Of a stretch of DNA of 64,000 nucleotides, positions 43,801-53,800 are shown piece after piece. The translations under genes and the position numbers were made by a program. Origin of the DNA: Allacma fusca (taxonomy: Eukaryota > Arthropoda > Collembola > Symphypleona > Sminthuridae); the NCBI GenBank assembly GCA_947179485.1, contig OX359245.1, positions 62,979,067-63,043,066 of the forward strand, in the 5' to 3' direction. The stretch's first letter is position 1; the number at the start of each line of letters is the position of its first letter. The notes under the pieces were generated by a model. The model was not told the DNA's origin. It worked only from the letters and a program-made list of their open reading frames with translations, and did no database searches.

Positions 43801-46800
43801 CCCTTCGCACCCCTGTAGTGCGTGAGCTCCTGGAACAAATTTTATTGCTCTATTTAATGACATGTCCTCAGTTTTCTGAGCGTCTTTATTCCTTTGGTCT
43901 TCGTCCTGTGAAAGACATAGTGAATGTGACGTCTTTTTACTTGTCACAACACCCTGCCCTTTCAGAGGTTGAATCTTCCATGATCTTCCATCGGTGAATT
44001 TGATTTCACCTTCCCGGATATTTTTCCTCAGCTCTTCTACTGTAGTCGCCAGTAGAGAGTAATTATTTTCATTATCTGGATTCTCTGTGGATATGTACGT
44101 ATGCGACGGCGGAGGGTTTTTGTTTTCCTCCGACTCGCATGCTGCAGATCTTCGTTGGATATTTTTCATCCATTCATCCACATCTCTGGAAATCTTCATC
44201 GCCTTGATCCGCTGTGGGGTATCAAGATCCGGATTGTTAGCATATCCTGGACTTTCTGCATCAGGATTTTGATCAGTCTTCCTGGCAGATTGTGCAGTGT
44301 ATGTCTTCAATTGCGAAATAACTTCCTGTTTGAGCTTCCATTCATCTCCTTTTGCTGACGTTGGATTCCTCCAAGTCTCTTCAAATGCAAACCATTTCTC
44401 CTCATCTGTGGGATCGTGTCCGGATGGAATGTGATTTTCCACACTGAACTTTTCCTGTTTCAGTGTCGGTTGGTCGCATTCCTTTTGGACGTTCCTATCC
44501 TCATCCGTGAGTACCAATTTCTTGGCCTCTTTAGGACTGGCGGGATGGGTGGGCGGGAAAGTTGAGGACTTCTTTTGTGTAGTCTCAGCTGCCTGGCTCA
44601 CCAGATCCGCTGTTTCCTGATTCTTCAAAGTTTGCTTATGGACTTCCGTCTCGGAGTCTACAATCATGGCTGGTGGTAGATGTACAGCTTTTGTTTCAGC
44701 CTCACCTGCCCCATCCATTGTTGTGAATTCCATTGTACTCCGTGTCATCTGCCCTAGGGATCCTGGTGAATCAATGTCAACCTTCCCATCGGTTGGACTT
44801 TGTGACGTTATTGCTGTCGTTGACTTTGGAGTAGGAGACCAATCAGTCCCCATTCCAATGTCAGTGATAGTATTTCTGTCAAAATCTTCATGCTCATTTT
44901 GAACTTGAGCTTTCTTTGGCGATAGAAATTCCTTCATATCTAAATCATTTATTGTTGCATTGTGACGCTCTATATCCTGTATTAGTTTGAGATTTTTTTC
45001 GTAGATATACTCATTGGTGTATTTCCAGGTGTTTTCATCCTCTAGTGGGTCATCCTCTCGGAATTCGTGGATTGTGATGATGTCATCTACGGATAATTTC
45101 CATTCTTTGAGCGCTGAGTAGCTGTGTGTTACTTCATTTACACGGCTCTTTACGCTCATTGTATGGTTCTCCCAATCCGTTTCCTCCAAATTCGGTTGAG
45201 GTACTAAAATTTCCACTTGTGATTTGACTTTACGCCTGGGTTGACCTTTCAATCTTCCTGACCATGGATTTTGTCGCTGTGGGATTATGGCTTCCTCTTC
45301 GTCTGAGGATTGACTTTCGTCATCCGTCCAATATTTTCCCTTATAGCTTTCCTTGGTCGTAAGGCTGGCTGCACACGCTGGTGGTGGCACTATTATGCTC
45401 CCCTGAGGGATCCGTTTTTGCTCTTCCAAAGCGATTTTGTGCTCTTTGACCGGATCTGGGTCAAATTCGATCACTCGGTCCTCTGTATCTTCTAAATCTT
45501 CCTTTGTATAGGGTAATGGCGTTCTGGATAGAAAGTCTGCATCCAAATGTAATGCTCCTTTCTTGTATGTGACTTGAAAGTCAAATTCCTGTAGTTTATT
45601 TACAAACTTACTTATTCGGTGGTTTGGATCTTTTTGTAATCGTAGGTAGCACAATGCTAAATGATCTGATCTGATTAAAAATTTCCTCAAATAAAGGTAT
45701 TGTCTGAATTTGCGAACTGCATATACGACTGCTGCTAGTTCTAATTCTGTGACTGAGTAATTCTTTTCTGATTGAATTAGTGTCCTTGAAGCATAAGCTA
45801 TTGGATGTTCTCCTCCATCATCTTGAAGTATACAGCATCCTAGTCCTGAAATTGATGCATCTGTATGCAGTATGCAATCCAACTCTGGGTTGAAATGAGC
45901 TAGGACTGGCTGTGTCATTAATTTGGTTTTGAGAATGTTGAAGGCAATTGTTGCATCTGCACTCCATTGGAAGCATCTTATGCGTTTTTGTCCTTCAGAT
46001 TTCCCTTTACTTCCAATCCATGATTGTGAGATGGGACTAGCAATTTTTGCGAAGTCCTTAATGTATTTTCTGTAGAAACTGCATATTCCGAAAAATCTTC
46101 TAGCTTCTGTTTCGGATTTTGGTATTGGCACATGTCTAATAGCGTCCACCTTTGCAGGATCTGGACTGGTGCCTTCCCTGGATACCTTAAATCCTAAAAC
46201 AATTACTTCAAAATATCCGAATTTGCATTTCTTTGGCTTGAACTTAAAGTTTTTGTTGCTGGCTCTTAACATCAATTCTTCGAGTGATGCTAATTTGTCC
46301 AAAAGATGAATTCCATAAGAGATTACATCATCTAAATATACCATGGCTCCCCTAAATTTGAGTGAGCCCAGCATTTGATCTGCTGCTCGCTGAAAAGCTG
46401 ACGGTGCAATCTTGACTCCCATAGGTAGTCGTTTGAATGCGTATAATCCATCCTGTGTAATGAAAGAGGTTATAATTTGATCATCCTCGTGTATTAATAG
46501 TTGAAAGAAGCCTGACTCCATGTCAAGAGTGTCGAACATTGCAGATTTTCCAAATTGCATAAGTATGTCATCTATTCTTGCTAAAGGGTAAACTTGATCT
46601 GTGATGGTCTTATTTAATGCTCGATAATCCACAACTGATCTAAATGTTCCGTCTTTCTTTTTGATGAGAAATAGTGGACTGCTGTAAGGTCCGTTTACTT
46701 CCTTTATTATGTCCGCATCTAACATCTTTTGTACTTCCTCACGTACTTTTTGTCGCTCCATAGGTGAGCAAGGGAAAGGTTTTGCCTGAACGGGTGGATT

Positions 46801-47811
46801 ATTTCCCGTATGGATCCGAATGGGATCAATCCACGCTGGTTCTTTCAAATCTCCCTTGTTAAATGCGAAACATTCTGGGTATCTTGTCAACAATGCTCGG
46901 TACTTAGCTCTTCCCTCTTCATCGAGCTCTTCATTGACGTCGAAACAATCGAGCTGTTCTTGTGTGAGCCTTTTATGAGCATCACGTAATTGATTGCGTT
47001 TAATTTTGATGAGATCAAAATTTTCCTCAGCATGACCTATAGCTGTCCGTCCGTACATTGTTTGTGGGCATGGAGCTGGATTAAATACATATGCAAAAGG
47101 TTCTTCATTTGGTACTACACCTGCGGCTACTAAAAGTCGCTTGCTGGTGTAAAGCTTTTCTGATGGTTGCAAATAAAAATCCTTTTTGATACGTTTTGGA
47201 ATTTGTATGGGCACTTTCATGTGTCCATAGGCTGGTATTGTGACTGCTTTTCGAGTCCTGCACATCATGTTCTTCGGTCCCTTGACTTCATGAAATGAAA
47301 ATACTGACCTGACAAATTCTATGTCGGCTTTTTTCTCCCCGACATAGAGATGAGTGTCTCTAGTCATTGGAACTGTTTGAAATCGATCACTCCGTATTTC
47401 ATTATTTTTGTAATCCAACGTTATTCCATAACGTGATAAAAGATCTTCACCTATAATCATTCGTGGCTCTAGCGTTTCCATCACTAGACCTTTGAACAAA
47501 AGTTTTTCACCTTCAATCATCATTGTGAATTTGGTGAGACAAATTGGTTTTACCAATTCTGCATTTGCTACTGCTACTCGCAGGGCGCTTGGAACTTCTT
47601 TTATTTCCGCACATCTGGGTACTAAGTTTCTTTGGATACAGGATCTTGTTGCTCCTGAATCTAGTAAAGCTGGTATCATCATACTGCAAATTTGTACTTG
47701 TAAAGTTGACTTGTTGCCGTTTGATAAACGACATGGGTTGAGATCAATAATTTCTAATTCTTCGTCGTCCTTTGACTGACTTTCTACTCTAGTTGCTATC
47801 ATTGCATTCAT
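40636..47811 (-). CDS. pol: Pol polyprotein (protease, RT, RNase H, integrase)
   Basis: Numbering from ATG 47811, 2391 residues; the frame is open upstream to 47877, so the real product is probably a Gag-Pol fusion by -1 frameshifting. Aspartic protease: DSGA at 51-54, IIGEDLL ~119-125. RT ~340-600: KKDGTFRSVVDYRALNK, LPMGVKIAPSAFQ, YLDD at 492-495. RNase H ~645-760: TDAS (D651), ELELAAVV (E689/E691), SDH (D716). A ~660-residue low-complexity linker (770-1430) is not usual for the family. Integrase: H1433, H1441, C1471, C1474 zinc site; D1503, D1563, E1599 catalytic triad; GPF module at 1733-1735. Then a ~610-residue Ser/Thr/Asn/Glu-rich tail overlapping the nested ORFs. All catalytic residues are present, so the enzyme could be active. 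Confidence 0.97.
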   Translation of the reverse strand: MNAMIATRVESQSKDDEELEIIDLNPCRLSNGNKSTLQVQICSMMIPALLDSGATRSCIQRNLVPRCAEIKEVPSALRVAVANAELVKPICLTKFTMMIEGEKLLFKGLVMETLEPRMIIGEDLLSRYGITLDYKNNEIRSDRFQTVPMTRDTHLYVGEKKADIEFVRSVFSFHEVKGPKNMMCRTRKAVTIPAYGHMKVPIQIPKRIKKDFYLQPSEKLYTSKRLLVAAGVVPNEEPFAYVFNPAPCPQTMYGRTAIGHAEENFDLIKIKRNQLRDAHKRLTQEQLDCFDVNEELDEEGRAKYRALLTRYPECFAFNKGDLKEPAWIDPIRIHTGNNPPVQAKPFPCSPMERQKVREEVQKMLDADIIKEVNGPYSSPLFLIKKKDGTFRSVVDYRALNKTITDQVYPLARIDDILMQFGKSAMFDTLDMESGFFQLLIHEDDQIITSFITQDGLYAFKRLPMGVKIAPSAFQRAADQMLGSLKFRGAMVYLDDVISYGIHLLDKLASLEELMLRASNKNFKFKPKKCKFGYFEVIVLGFKVSREGTSPDPAKVDAIRHVPIPKSETEARRFFGICSFYRKYIKDFAKIASPISQSWIGSKGKSEGQKRIRCFQWSADATIAFNILKTKLMTQPVLAHFNPELDCILHTDASISGLGCCILQDDGGEHPIAYASRTLIQSEKNYSVTELELAAVVYAVRKFRQYLYLRKFLIRSDHLALCYLRLQKDPNHRISKFVNKLQEFDFQVTYKKGALHLDADFLSRTPLPYTKEDLEDTEDRVIEFDPDPVKEHKIALEEQKRIPQGSIIVPPPACAASLTTKESYKGKYWTDDESQSSDEEEAIIPQRQNPWSGRLKGQPRRKVKSQVEILVPQPNLEETDWENHTMSVKSRVNEVTHSYSALKEWKLSVDDIITIHEFREDDPLEDENTWKYTNEYIYEKNLKLIQDIERHNATINDLDMKEFLSPKKAQVQNEHEDFDRNTITDIGMGTDWSPTPKSTTAITSQSPTDGKVDIDSPGSLGQMTRSTMEFTTMDGAGEAETKAVHLPPAMIVDSETEVHKQTLKNQETADLVSQAAETTQKKSSTFPPTHPASPKEAKKLVLTDEDRNVQKECDQPTLKQEKFSVENHIPSGHDPTDEEKWFAFEETWRNPTSAKGDEWKLKQEVISQLKTYTAQSARKTDQNPDAESPGYANNPDLDTPQRIKAMKISRDVDEWMKNIQRRSAACESEENKNPPPSHTYISTENPDNENNYSLLATTVEELRKNIREGEIKFTDGRSWKIQPLKGQGVVTSKKTSHSLCLSQDEDQRNKDAQKTEDMSLNRAIKFVPGAHALQGCEGSKDTFSTHKPVCRILEDEEQVTMLEEHNMQEMQRDDPDCLFIMDKIKMRHTLNWKDKEKYSRYEIDGEGILTIVHKDGRKLYVPRVLRNFLLSKAHDGILCGGHLGFQKTLHRLNKNYFWRKMNVSVAKYVMSCESCQAAKSMRMKPAGLLHPIRIENVGDALCIDLIGPMQISIKGNKYIIIAQDYVSKFVIAEAIPDKTADRIAEFLLHKVVLKYGLFKNLLSDGGSEFRAEITQALLRRLGMNHSTSTALRHNSVGQIERMVQTISTMLSHYTQKEQALWCSCLPFLINAYNCSHHDVTKETPYFMMFRRQPIYDFNLQLCLSSVDTNFMSAEEATTRIEKAIAKIRERQDYSKDWYDRKRRFVKFNTGDTVRVFTPTRIVGKSERFLHPYKGPFVVIEVLAKDNYIIQDLRNSKKRQKVHVERLKKCLQREHIEDEYSYDLDSDIVELVTKRNWNKCGKVTVSQPRSILKSSTTSDNSSTTSKKVTFKVQPAQTEEITREFSSENYSDISSDQAQPVQQRGEFCDKNYSHSQITPSEGEKSNQGSHQQKHTTKQSSTQVRKLSSRNYSDNREFLDKNYPYFTRSKVNEHPRGNQGRDKGFETTEEFSPNKNLEVRSSGRVHQTKNRSFRTANSGDKTSNDKFLPTGGEITRRGSTRVTDDTYKERINLNHPGITSPINQGKGERNSSQTKNFTSDFRTAGSAEQTKTTGERSQSNPPGNPESQRRYFGFNKPAENSSDIISEGEEETQPLIDESDFKTLKELSSSGISPTELDVDDSSECRETDSHNSGSEPRINQPPTTERGRPGQIETGNQGPSEATSRVEVPWPSVEADISTQLLHSDEQKALEEPPFVELNTKPTQRSSETDTAKPTSARQSDQRGNSTSGERDRTNRESQGYSEKSNSSSQQASQQFNQPKERKVLVENSTEEDEEFQEVLTDENGQDSVDTHTEVINTPVEFSTEEDRSLDVITKDSPRRPERIRTNTSDHRETVSDPQNPTSTNPTGTSTSSGGNSGVKEAGETPQEGSAEETGESRRYPTRTRKRTRRFGSV
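41022..41267 (-). CDS. Nested coiled-coil ORF d (81 aa)
   Basis: ATG-initiated. After a Pro/Ser/Thr-rich start, residues ~22-65 (RQTLQSLQAQGSRIREAIAR ... IEQTERVKDTLKNQI) form a heptad-like helix. It overlaps the disordered Pol tail in a different frame. Function unknown. Confidence 0.45.
   Translation of the reverse strand: MSKRPWKSPPLWNSTPSPPSEAQRQTLQSLQAQGSRIREAIARVEREIEQTERVKDTLKNQIRAVNRLANNSTNPRNEKSL
41301..41471 (-). CDS. Nested coiled-coil ORF c (56 aa)
   Basis: ATG at 41471, TAG at 41303-41301. Residues 8-52 (VERQILTIRDQNRELINRLR ... DKLKQEIKDLQKRLHEL) are an unusually regular heptad pattern. It lies 33 nt before ORF d in the same frame. Confidence 0.5.
   Translation of the reverse strand: MWTTAVSVERQILTIRDQNRELINRLRQREGDLDKLKQEIKDLQKRLHELRCLGPQ
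41571..41813 (-). CDS. Nested coiled-coil ORF b (80 aa)
   Basis: Begins 3 nt after the stop of ORF a (TAA CTG ATG). Almost the whole sequence is a predicted-looking coiled coil (LILIIQGLQAQLIKAKENEI ... LSKLKQLEKDHRATL), with Leu/Ile at regular spacing. It overlaps Pol in another frame. Confidence 0.5.
   Translation of the reverse strand: MTHTKRELILIIQGLQAQLIKAKENEIRLKQRILHQISEQQEVLSKLKQLEKDHRATLQETQKAKEDISDLINQLKTAQI
41817..42029 (-). CDS. Nested coiled-coil ORF a (70 aa)
   Basis: ATG-initiated; MNTLEEIRDEIRGLKQQRNL, then a YIKQRIAALELLIQE helix and an acidic/polar tail. First of the five nested ORFs, 3 nt upstream of ORF b. Confidence 0.5.
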   Translation of the reverse strand: MNTLEEIRDEIRGLKQQRNLVQIKIWKYAAQEEYIKQRIAALELLIQETKPQTTSFCPQVEKSQDEVQPE

Positions 47812-47831
47812 TTTTTCTTGGATATCTTCAA

Positions 47832-50800
47832 TTACTGGGGGTGCGTCCCCCTCTGTGAGTTTCCCGACGGATATGGGCTAGACTGTCTTTTGTGTGGGCA
47901 GTTTCTCCTCAGGTGGCCCATCTCTCCACATCCGAAACACTTTAGGTCGGTTTGAGTGGATTCTAGCGCCAATTGTCCCGGTATCGGTTGTGACTGCTCC
48001 TGGCGGTCTGGTTGATTTCTCCAGGAGTTGTTTCTGTCGTTGCTTTGGCTGTTCCGGTCCCTGGAGTTAGTTCTACTCCTGTTGTTATTGTTGTTGTACT
48101 GTTGGGGTCGTTGCCCTCCTTGGTTATTGTTGGGCTGATAACCCTGGTTCTGGTAACCTTGTGGGTTGGCCTGGATTTGTTGCATGCCAGGGTTGGCGTA
48201 CCCTGTATTCTGTCCTGGACCGTATCCTTGTTGTGGTACGTATCCTTGAGATGGTCCATACCCTTGGGTAGGTGCATAACCTTGAAACGGTGCATAACCC
48301 TGTTGTGGTGGGTATCCTTGATTCGGATTAAACCCTTGAGGTGGCATAAAGCCTTGAGTTTGATTAAATCCTTGGCTGTTATAGCCGTTGTAGGATTGGT
48401 TGTACCCTTGGTTCATCTGTTGGTCATTCCACTGACGATTTCCCTGGTTGTTAGGGTTGTTGTTGTAGTATTGTCGGTTCGGACTTTGTCTAGATCCGAA
48501 GTTTTGGTTCCGCTGCGGGTAACCTTGGTTGTTGGAGCTGTTGCCATCATTTCTGTACTGAGGCCTACTCCTGTCTTGATTATTGTAGAATCTCTCAGCT
48601 GTCGGAGATCTACCTCGGTTCCCATAATTTCTTCGGTCATCGTAACCTTGATTGTTACGTCCCCTGTCCGGGTAGTTGCTATTGTTGCTGTAACCTGGAC
48701 TGGAATTTCGTGAGTTGTTGAAGTTTCCCTGACCTGGACTTCGTCCTCGTTGGTCATTAGATCTATTTTCAGGTCTCCGATAGTCCTGTTGTTCTCTTAT
48801 TGCCGCTACTTTGACGACGGTTGTTTCCGTTGGAACTGGTTTCATTCCGGAGGTCAATTTCTCCAACATTTCTTGGACTTTGGCAAATCTTGTCTCAATA
48901 GATTCCGCGCCGTCCGTCTTTCGGTCTTCATCATACTGCTTGATTCCCTCTATGAAATCTGCTACCGTTCCTGCAGTCCATCCTCGGCAGAAAACTATGT
49001 ATTCGGATGTTAAACCTGCGCGTAAGAGTCTGATTTTCTCCAGTTCGGGCATAAATCTGTCGACTCTATTGATTAGTGCTAATTTCGCATCTATGTATGC
49101 GCATGGATCTTCATCCGTATTCATCTTTCGCTTTTCCATTAGTGTACGTATCATTTGGTCGGTGATACTGTACCTTATTAGAAATTCCTCCCTGAATTCG
49201 TCCCAGTTAATGGTGTCGTAGGGTAGTTCCTCATGTAGTCTTCGTTCGGCAATCCAATTTCTGATCCAATCCCTGACGGGTGGGTCAAAGATGATCTGTA
49301 CGTATTGCATCCTAGTTATGATGGTATCTCCTCCGAACCTGTTGGTTTGGAGTTCGGCTGTTGCGAAAGCTGTCTCTGGGTCATCTACACCCGGTTTGAA
49401 TTCTACTTTGGGAAACATGAGGGCGGTCATGTCGTCGTCCAGATGTCTCCTTGGAATTATTCGTACTTGTTCTTGGTCTGCAACTTCCTCAATACGTATT
49501 CCCTGATTGCGATTGAGTGGTACGTATGGGTTGATGATGTTAACGTTGACCTGGTTGAAGAAATTATTTCTGTTCACAATCTGTCTATTCCTCCAGTTGT
49601 CGAAGGCCTCGAAGTCGTGAGGGTTACTTGAGTTGCTACTACTGGAGCTGGATGATGAGCTACTTCCTCCGGAACTTTCGGGGTCACTCCTTGCTCTCTG
49701 TCTTCCTCCGATGTGTCTACCTCCTCTTGCGCCTCCTCGACCTGGATTTGACCTTGATTGTGATGGTCGCTGGTTGTGGGAGTTGTTGTTGTTGTTAGCT
49801 CCTCTCGGCTGGTTTCCTCTCCCTGATCCACTTGGTCCTGGGCCTGGTGGTCTGTGTTGGTTATTTCCAATTTGACGGCGTGCTCGTAAGGGTTTACGTC
49901 TCTTTCTGACTTGCGTAAGTACAACTTGAGTTTCCGGACTAAGGTCTTGAAGTCGGATTCTTGGGAAGAAGTGAGTTTCTCCAGTATTATCCACGAATCG
50001 AACTTCCTCTTGTAGTTCTTCGTCTCTTTCGATGGCTCTAAACGCAGCGTCGTAGGCGTCGTCTATAGGGATTCTTATGGTAAACTGACCTGGTACTTCT
50101 GGGATAATGAAGTCCTCTTCGTCAATTCCAATAAAAATATGGTCTGTCTCTTCACTAGACTGTGTACTGTTGTGCTGATCACTCTCACGTCTCGGAGTGT
50201 CTCTCTGGATGATTCGCTCCACTTCCTCTTCACTAGACGTATCCGTCAGGATTTCGACGCTACGGTCGTGGACTAATCTACTCAACGCCTCTTGGTGGTC
50301 GTATTCGTTCTCGATGTTTTCCAAGAAGCCTGGTGGTACTCTCTGTCTGCGAACGCCGTTCGGTAGACTGATGTGTCGATGGTAAAGTCTGAAGTTGGGT
50401 GCGATGTAGCTGGAGATCTGCCCTGGATCTAAAGATCTTCGGGTGATTATATTCCAGAAGGTAAATATCGGGTGTTCACTCAGAACAATTTCCTCGTGTT
50501 CAGCTCTTGTAGCTGCAAATGCTTCAAAGTTTGAGTCTCTAGCTGGTCTAAACCTTCGTTGTATGATTCCGTCCCTTCTGTTATAGTAGATCAGGCGTCT
50601 CACTTGACCTGTCCAAGTTGCTTCGTTTTCTACCCCCTGGTTTCTGAATCTGTCTTGTTGTCGCGCGATCTTAGAGTATTGTCTTACTGTTATCCTGCTT
50701 GGTACTAACTCGTCTTCGGTTGCTTCGTTCTCGCTGGTGTATACTCTGCCACTTGGTCCTGTCCAAATGTTAACTCCGTATTGTAAGTCGTCAAGCCAAC

Positions 50801-53800
50801 TGACTTTACCTTGACTTGTGGTTGGAGTTGTTGTTACTCGAGATGGTCCTGCTACTGCTGAATTTGGTCTGACGGGGACAGCTGGAGCTGTCGGTGTCGT
50901 TGGTCGGTTTGCTGACCTGGTTATGAACCTTCCGGTTGGTCTAGCTGGTACTGCAAAAGTCGTTGCTGCACGTATCGTAGATGCAGGTGTTGCTGTCCGT
51001 GACCTTAAGGTGTCACCTTGGACGTACGACTCGTTGCTTCTAGATGTTTGTTCTGAAGGTGGTGGTTGTGGTGCTGTTACAAGCTCTCCACCTTCTATGA
51101 TGGTCCTGTCGTTGTTGGTTGCTCGTTGCAGGATGTCTCGACCTCGTAAACTGTGGCGGTGTATACCTGTGCGTCTTATCGGTAGGCTGTTGTATAACGA
51201 GCCTCTCGGTGATTGATAGACGGTAAACCTGTCTTGGGGTCTAAATGCCTGATAGTAAGTACCTGTGTCAGAATTTCTGATGATATTTGCAATAGTCAAT
51301 GACGGATTCTGTTCCCGTAGTTGTCTCCCTACTTGCACCAATGTTCTTAAAGCTGTTTCACTAACGTCAAGTGGCGGTGCTCGCAACGCGTGCACGGGTG
51401 GATGTACGTAGATTCGACCTCCCGGTGACTGGTAAACTCGGTGTACCAGTTGGTCGTTACTGTCTACCTGGGTGGAATCTGTGTTGACGTACAACTTTGT
51501 TGTTGCTAAATCCCTCTTAGCGTTAGCCTGTGATGTACTACCAATTTGGCTGGTCTCGACCTCCTCGGTTGGTGTCTCCAAATCGTCTTGGGTGGGTTGT
51601 GGTCTAAATTGCAGATTAGGTTGAGTTGGTCGGTTCCTTGGCGTATTTTCCGTTGAAACCTGTCTATTCTGACTGGTTGGTGAGATGTGTACTGGGTTAA
51701 TTTGCTGTGTTATTTCGTGAGAGTCGCTGTGTCGGCTTGACTGCCCTCTTTCACCTGTTGCGGGTGTTGAGCGACGGGAATTACTGGACCTCGGGGTCAC
51801 TCTCGGTTGTGCCGTAGAGCTCCCTGTTGGCGTCTGATTACCTGTCTGGACTGTGGGTGATGTAGTGGGTGCTCTTGGGCTACCCTTCTGTATGGCTGTC
51901 TCGCAACGGCTGTTGCTTGGTCTCTCACGTGTCGTAATCCCTTGTGGACTGGTTCTGGGATTTAAGTTGCTGTTTTCCCCAGCACTATTTACCCTGTAAT
52001 GTCTTCTCACCGATTTCTGGAAAAGTTGTGACCTAGGTGATGCGTAATCTACCTGGTTACTGTCCGTCACCTGGTTACTTGGTCTGAGATGGTCACGATC
52101 GGAGTTACTCGACTTCCGATTTCGAGGGGTTGTTAATCCTGCTTGAAGTGTCGCTGAGGCTATTGCCTGGGCTATAGCCTTGTTGATTGAGCTTGAGCTG
52201 GTATTCAAGCTTTCTGGTGAAATCCTTCGTGACGTAACGGGTTGTACTGTAGGTTCGCCTGAGATGTTCCTTAGTGTAGATCTAGATGCTGGTTCTAATA
52301 AACCCGTAACCGGATTCCGTGTTACTGGTGGGTTTCTTTGGTCGTAACTAAGGTACCTGCTAATGATGTCGTCAGCGCTGGAGTCGATTATGCTTTGTTG
52401 GGTGGTCCCGTTGTTAGTTGAATCTTGTTCTGGACCTGGCCTACTCTCGTTGCTGACTCGTCTTTCTTGTCGCTGTTGACCAAATTCTAGATTTTCACTA
52501 AGTCTTCCGGATTGTATCACGGTCGTGTACCTAGGTGTATCGTTGAAGAAAATCTGGCTATCCTGGTGTGCCTGATGACTTCTCAACGACAATACCCGGT
52601 GCTCTAAAAGGTTTCGGATGACGTCTGTGGGGATGAAAATGTTGTCCCTGACGTTCCGACCGTACTCGAAGGCACGTGTACGTAGCACTTCCCTTTCTTC
52701 CCTATTCGGATCTCTGTTATTGTCCCGTCTGTGGGTGACTTCAGCTAATCTAAGGAAAAAATGTGTCCACTGGACTGTACCTGTATAAAGATTTTGAGCT
52801 AACCTGTGATACACCTCTATCAGCTGTCCTTCCAATCCTCGAACTACCAGAAAATTTTCCACTGAGTTCCGTTGGAAGCCTGCTGTGGTCACTAGTTGTT
52901 GAAACGATCCCGCTGGTACTATCACACCTGTACCTGTCACTAACTGTGCGAAATTTTCTTCCACTCTTTGGATGTTATCTTGCCCTTCTCTGATCGGTGG
53001 TAACTGATCCTCGACTGGGCCTTCCTGTTCTGTAGACTCAGACACCCGGCTGAGTGTCCTTTGAAAGCCTATATCTCCTCTATTAAAGAAACCTGGAGAT
53101 GGTCTTGATAGGAACCTATCTCGCACAAGTTGTTGTATGTCTGGTTGTTGAGAAACTATAGTATTCGACTGTGATGATTTACGGTGGTCGCTAATGCTTA
53201 AGTTTGATAACTGCTGATTTAATTGAGTAGTGACCTGGTCACGATCACTCCCTATACTGTTATTAGTACGTGGCACTCCTGCTGGTGAGTCACCTTGTTC
53301 GCTCTGTTCGGTTGACTCGTCCGATTGAGTTATTGCTAAATTATCCCTAAATGATGAGTGCGTACTGAGATTTCCTGGCTGGATAATCTCTGGTGTACTT
53401 GTTGCTATAGCAATTGGTCTATTGGAATCCTCCAACTCATCCAATTCCGTTGAGCTTTGCTGATTAACCTGTTGTTCTGTTTGTCCAGTAGCTTTGCTGC
53501 ACATTCCTTGGCTTTGTACATCCTGTTGGGATTGTACACTCGTGTCTTGAGGAATGTCTCCGTTGCCAACTGGGTTTGTCAGGTTGTTGACAACCACATT
53601 GTTGGGTGATTCATTGGTCACATCTTCCATCTCACTTTCTGGAGTTGCGAATCCTTGCTCGCCTTCCCCTACGCTTGTATGGTTGCTTCCGGGATCCGTG
53701 AGAATTTCAAATGATGACATGGCAGCGCTACTAGTTGGTCTTTCCTCAGGTTGATTGAATTGCGACAGGATTTCCTTGATCGTGGGGTCAGCATCGTGAC

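Noticed and set aside
48012..48713. 233-codon plus-strand ORF rich in Val and Leu
   Set aside because: It is the antisense of the Gag QGY/Asn-rich repeat region; the composition is explained by that repeat.
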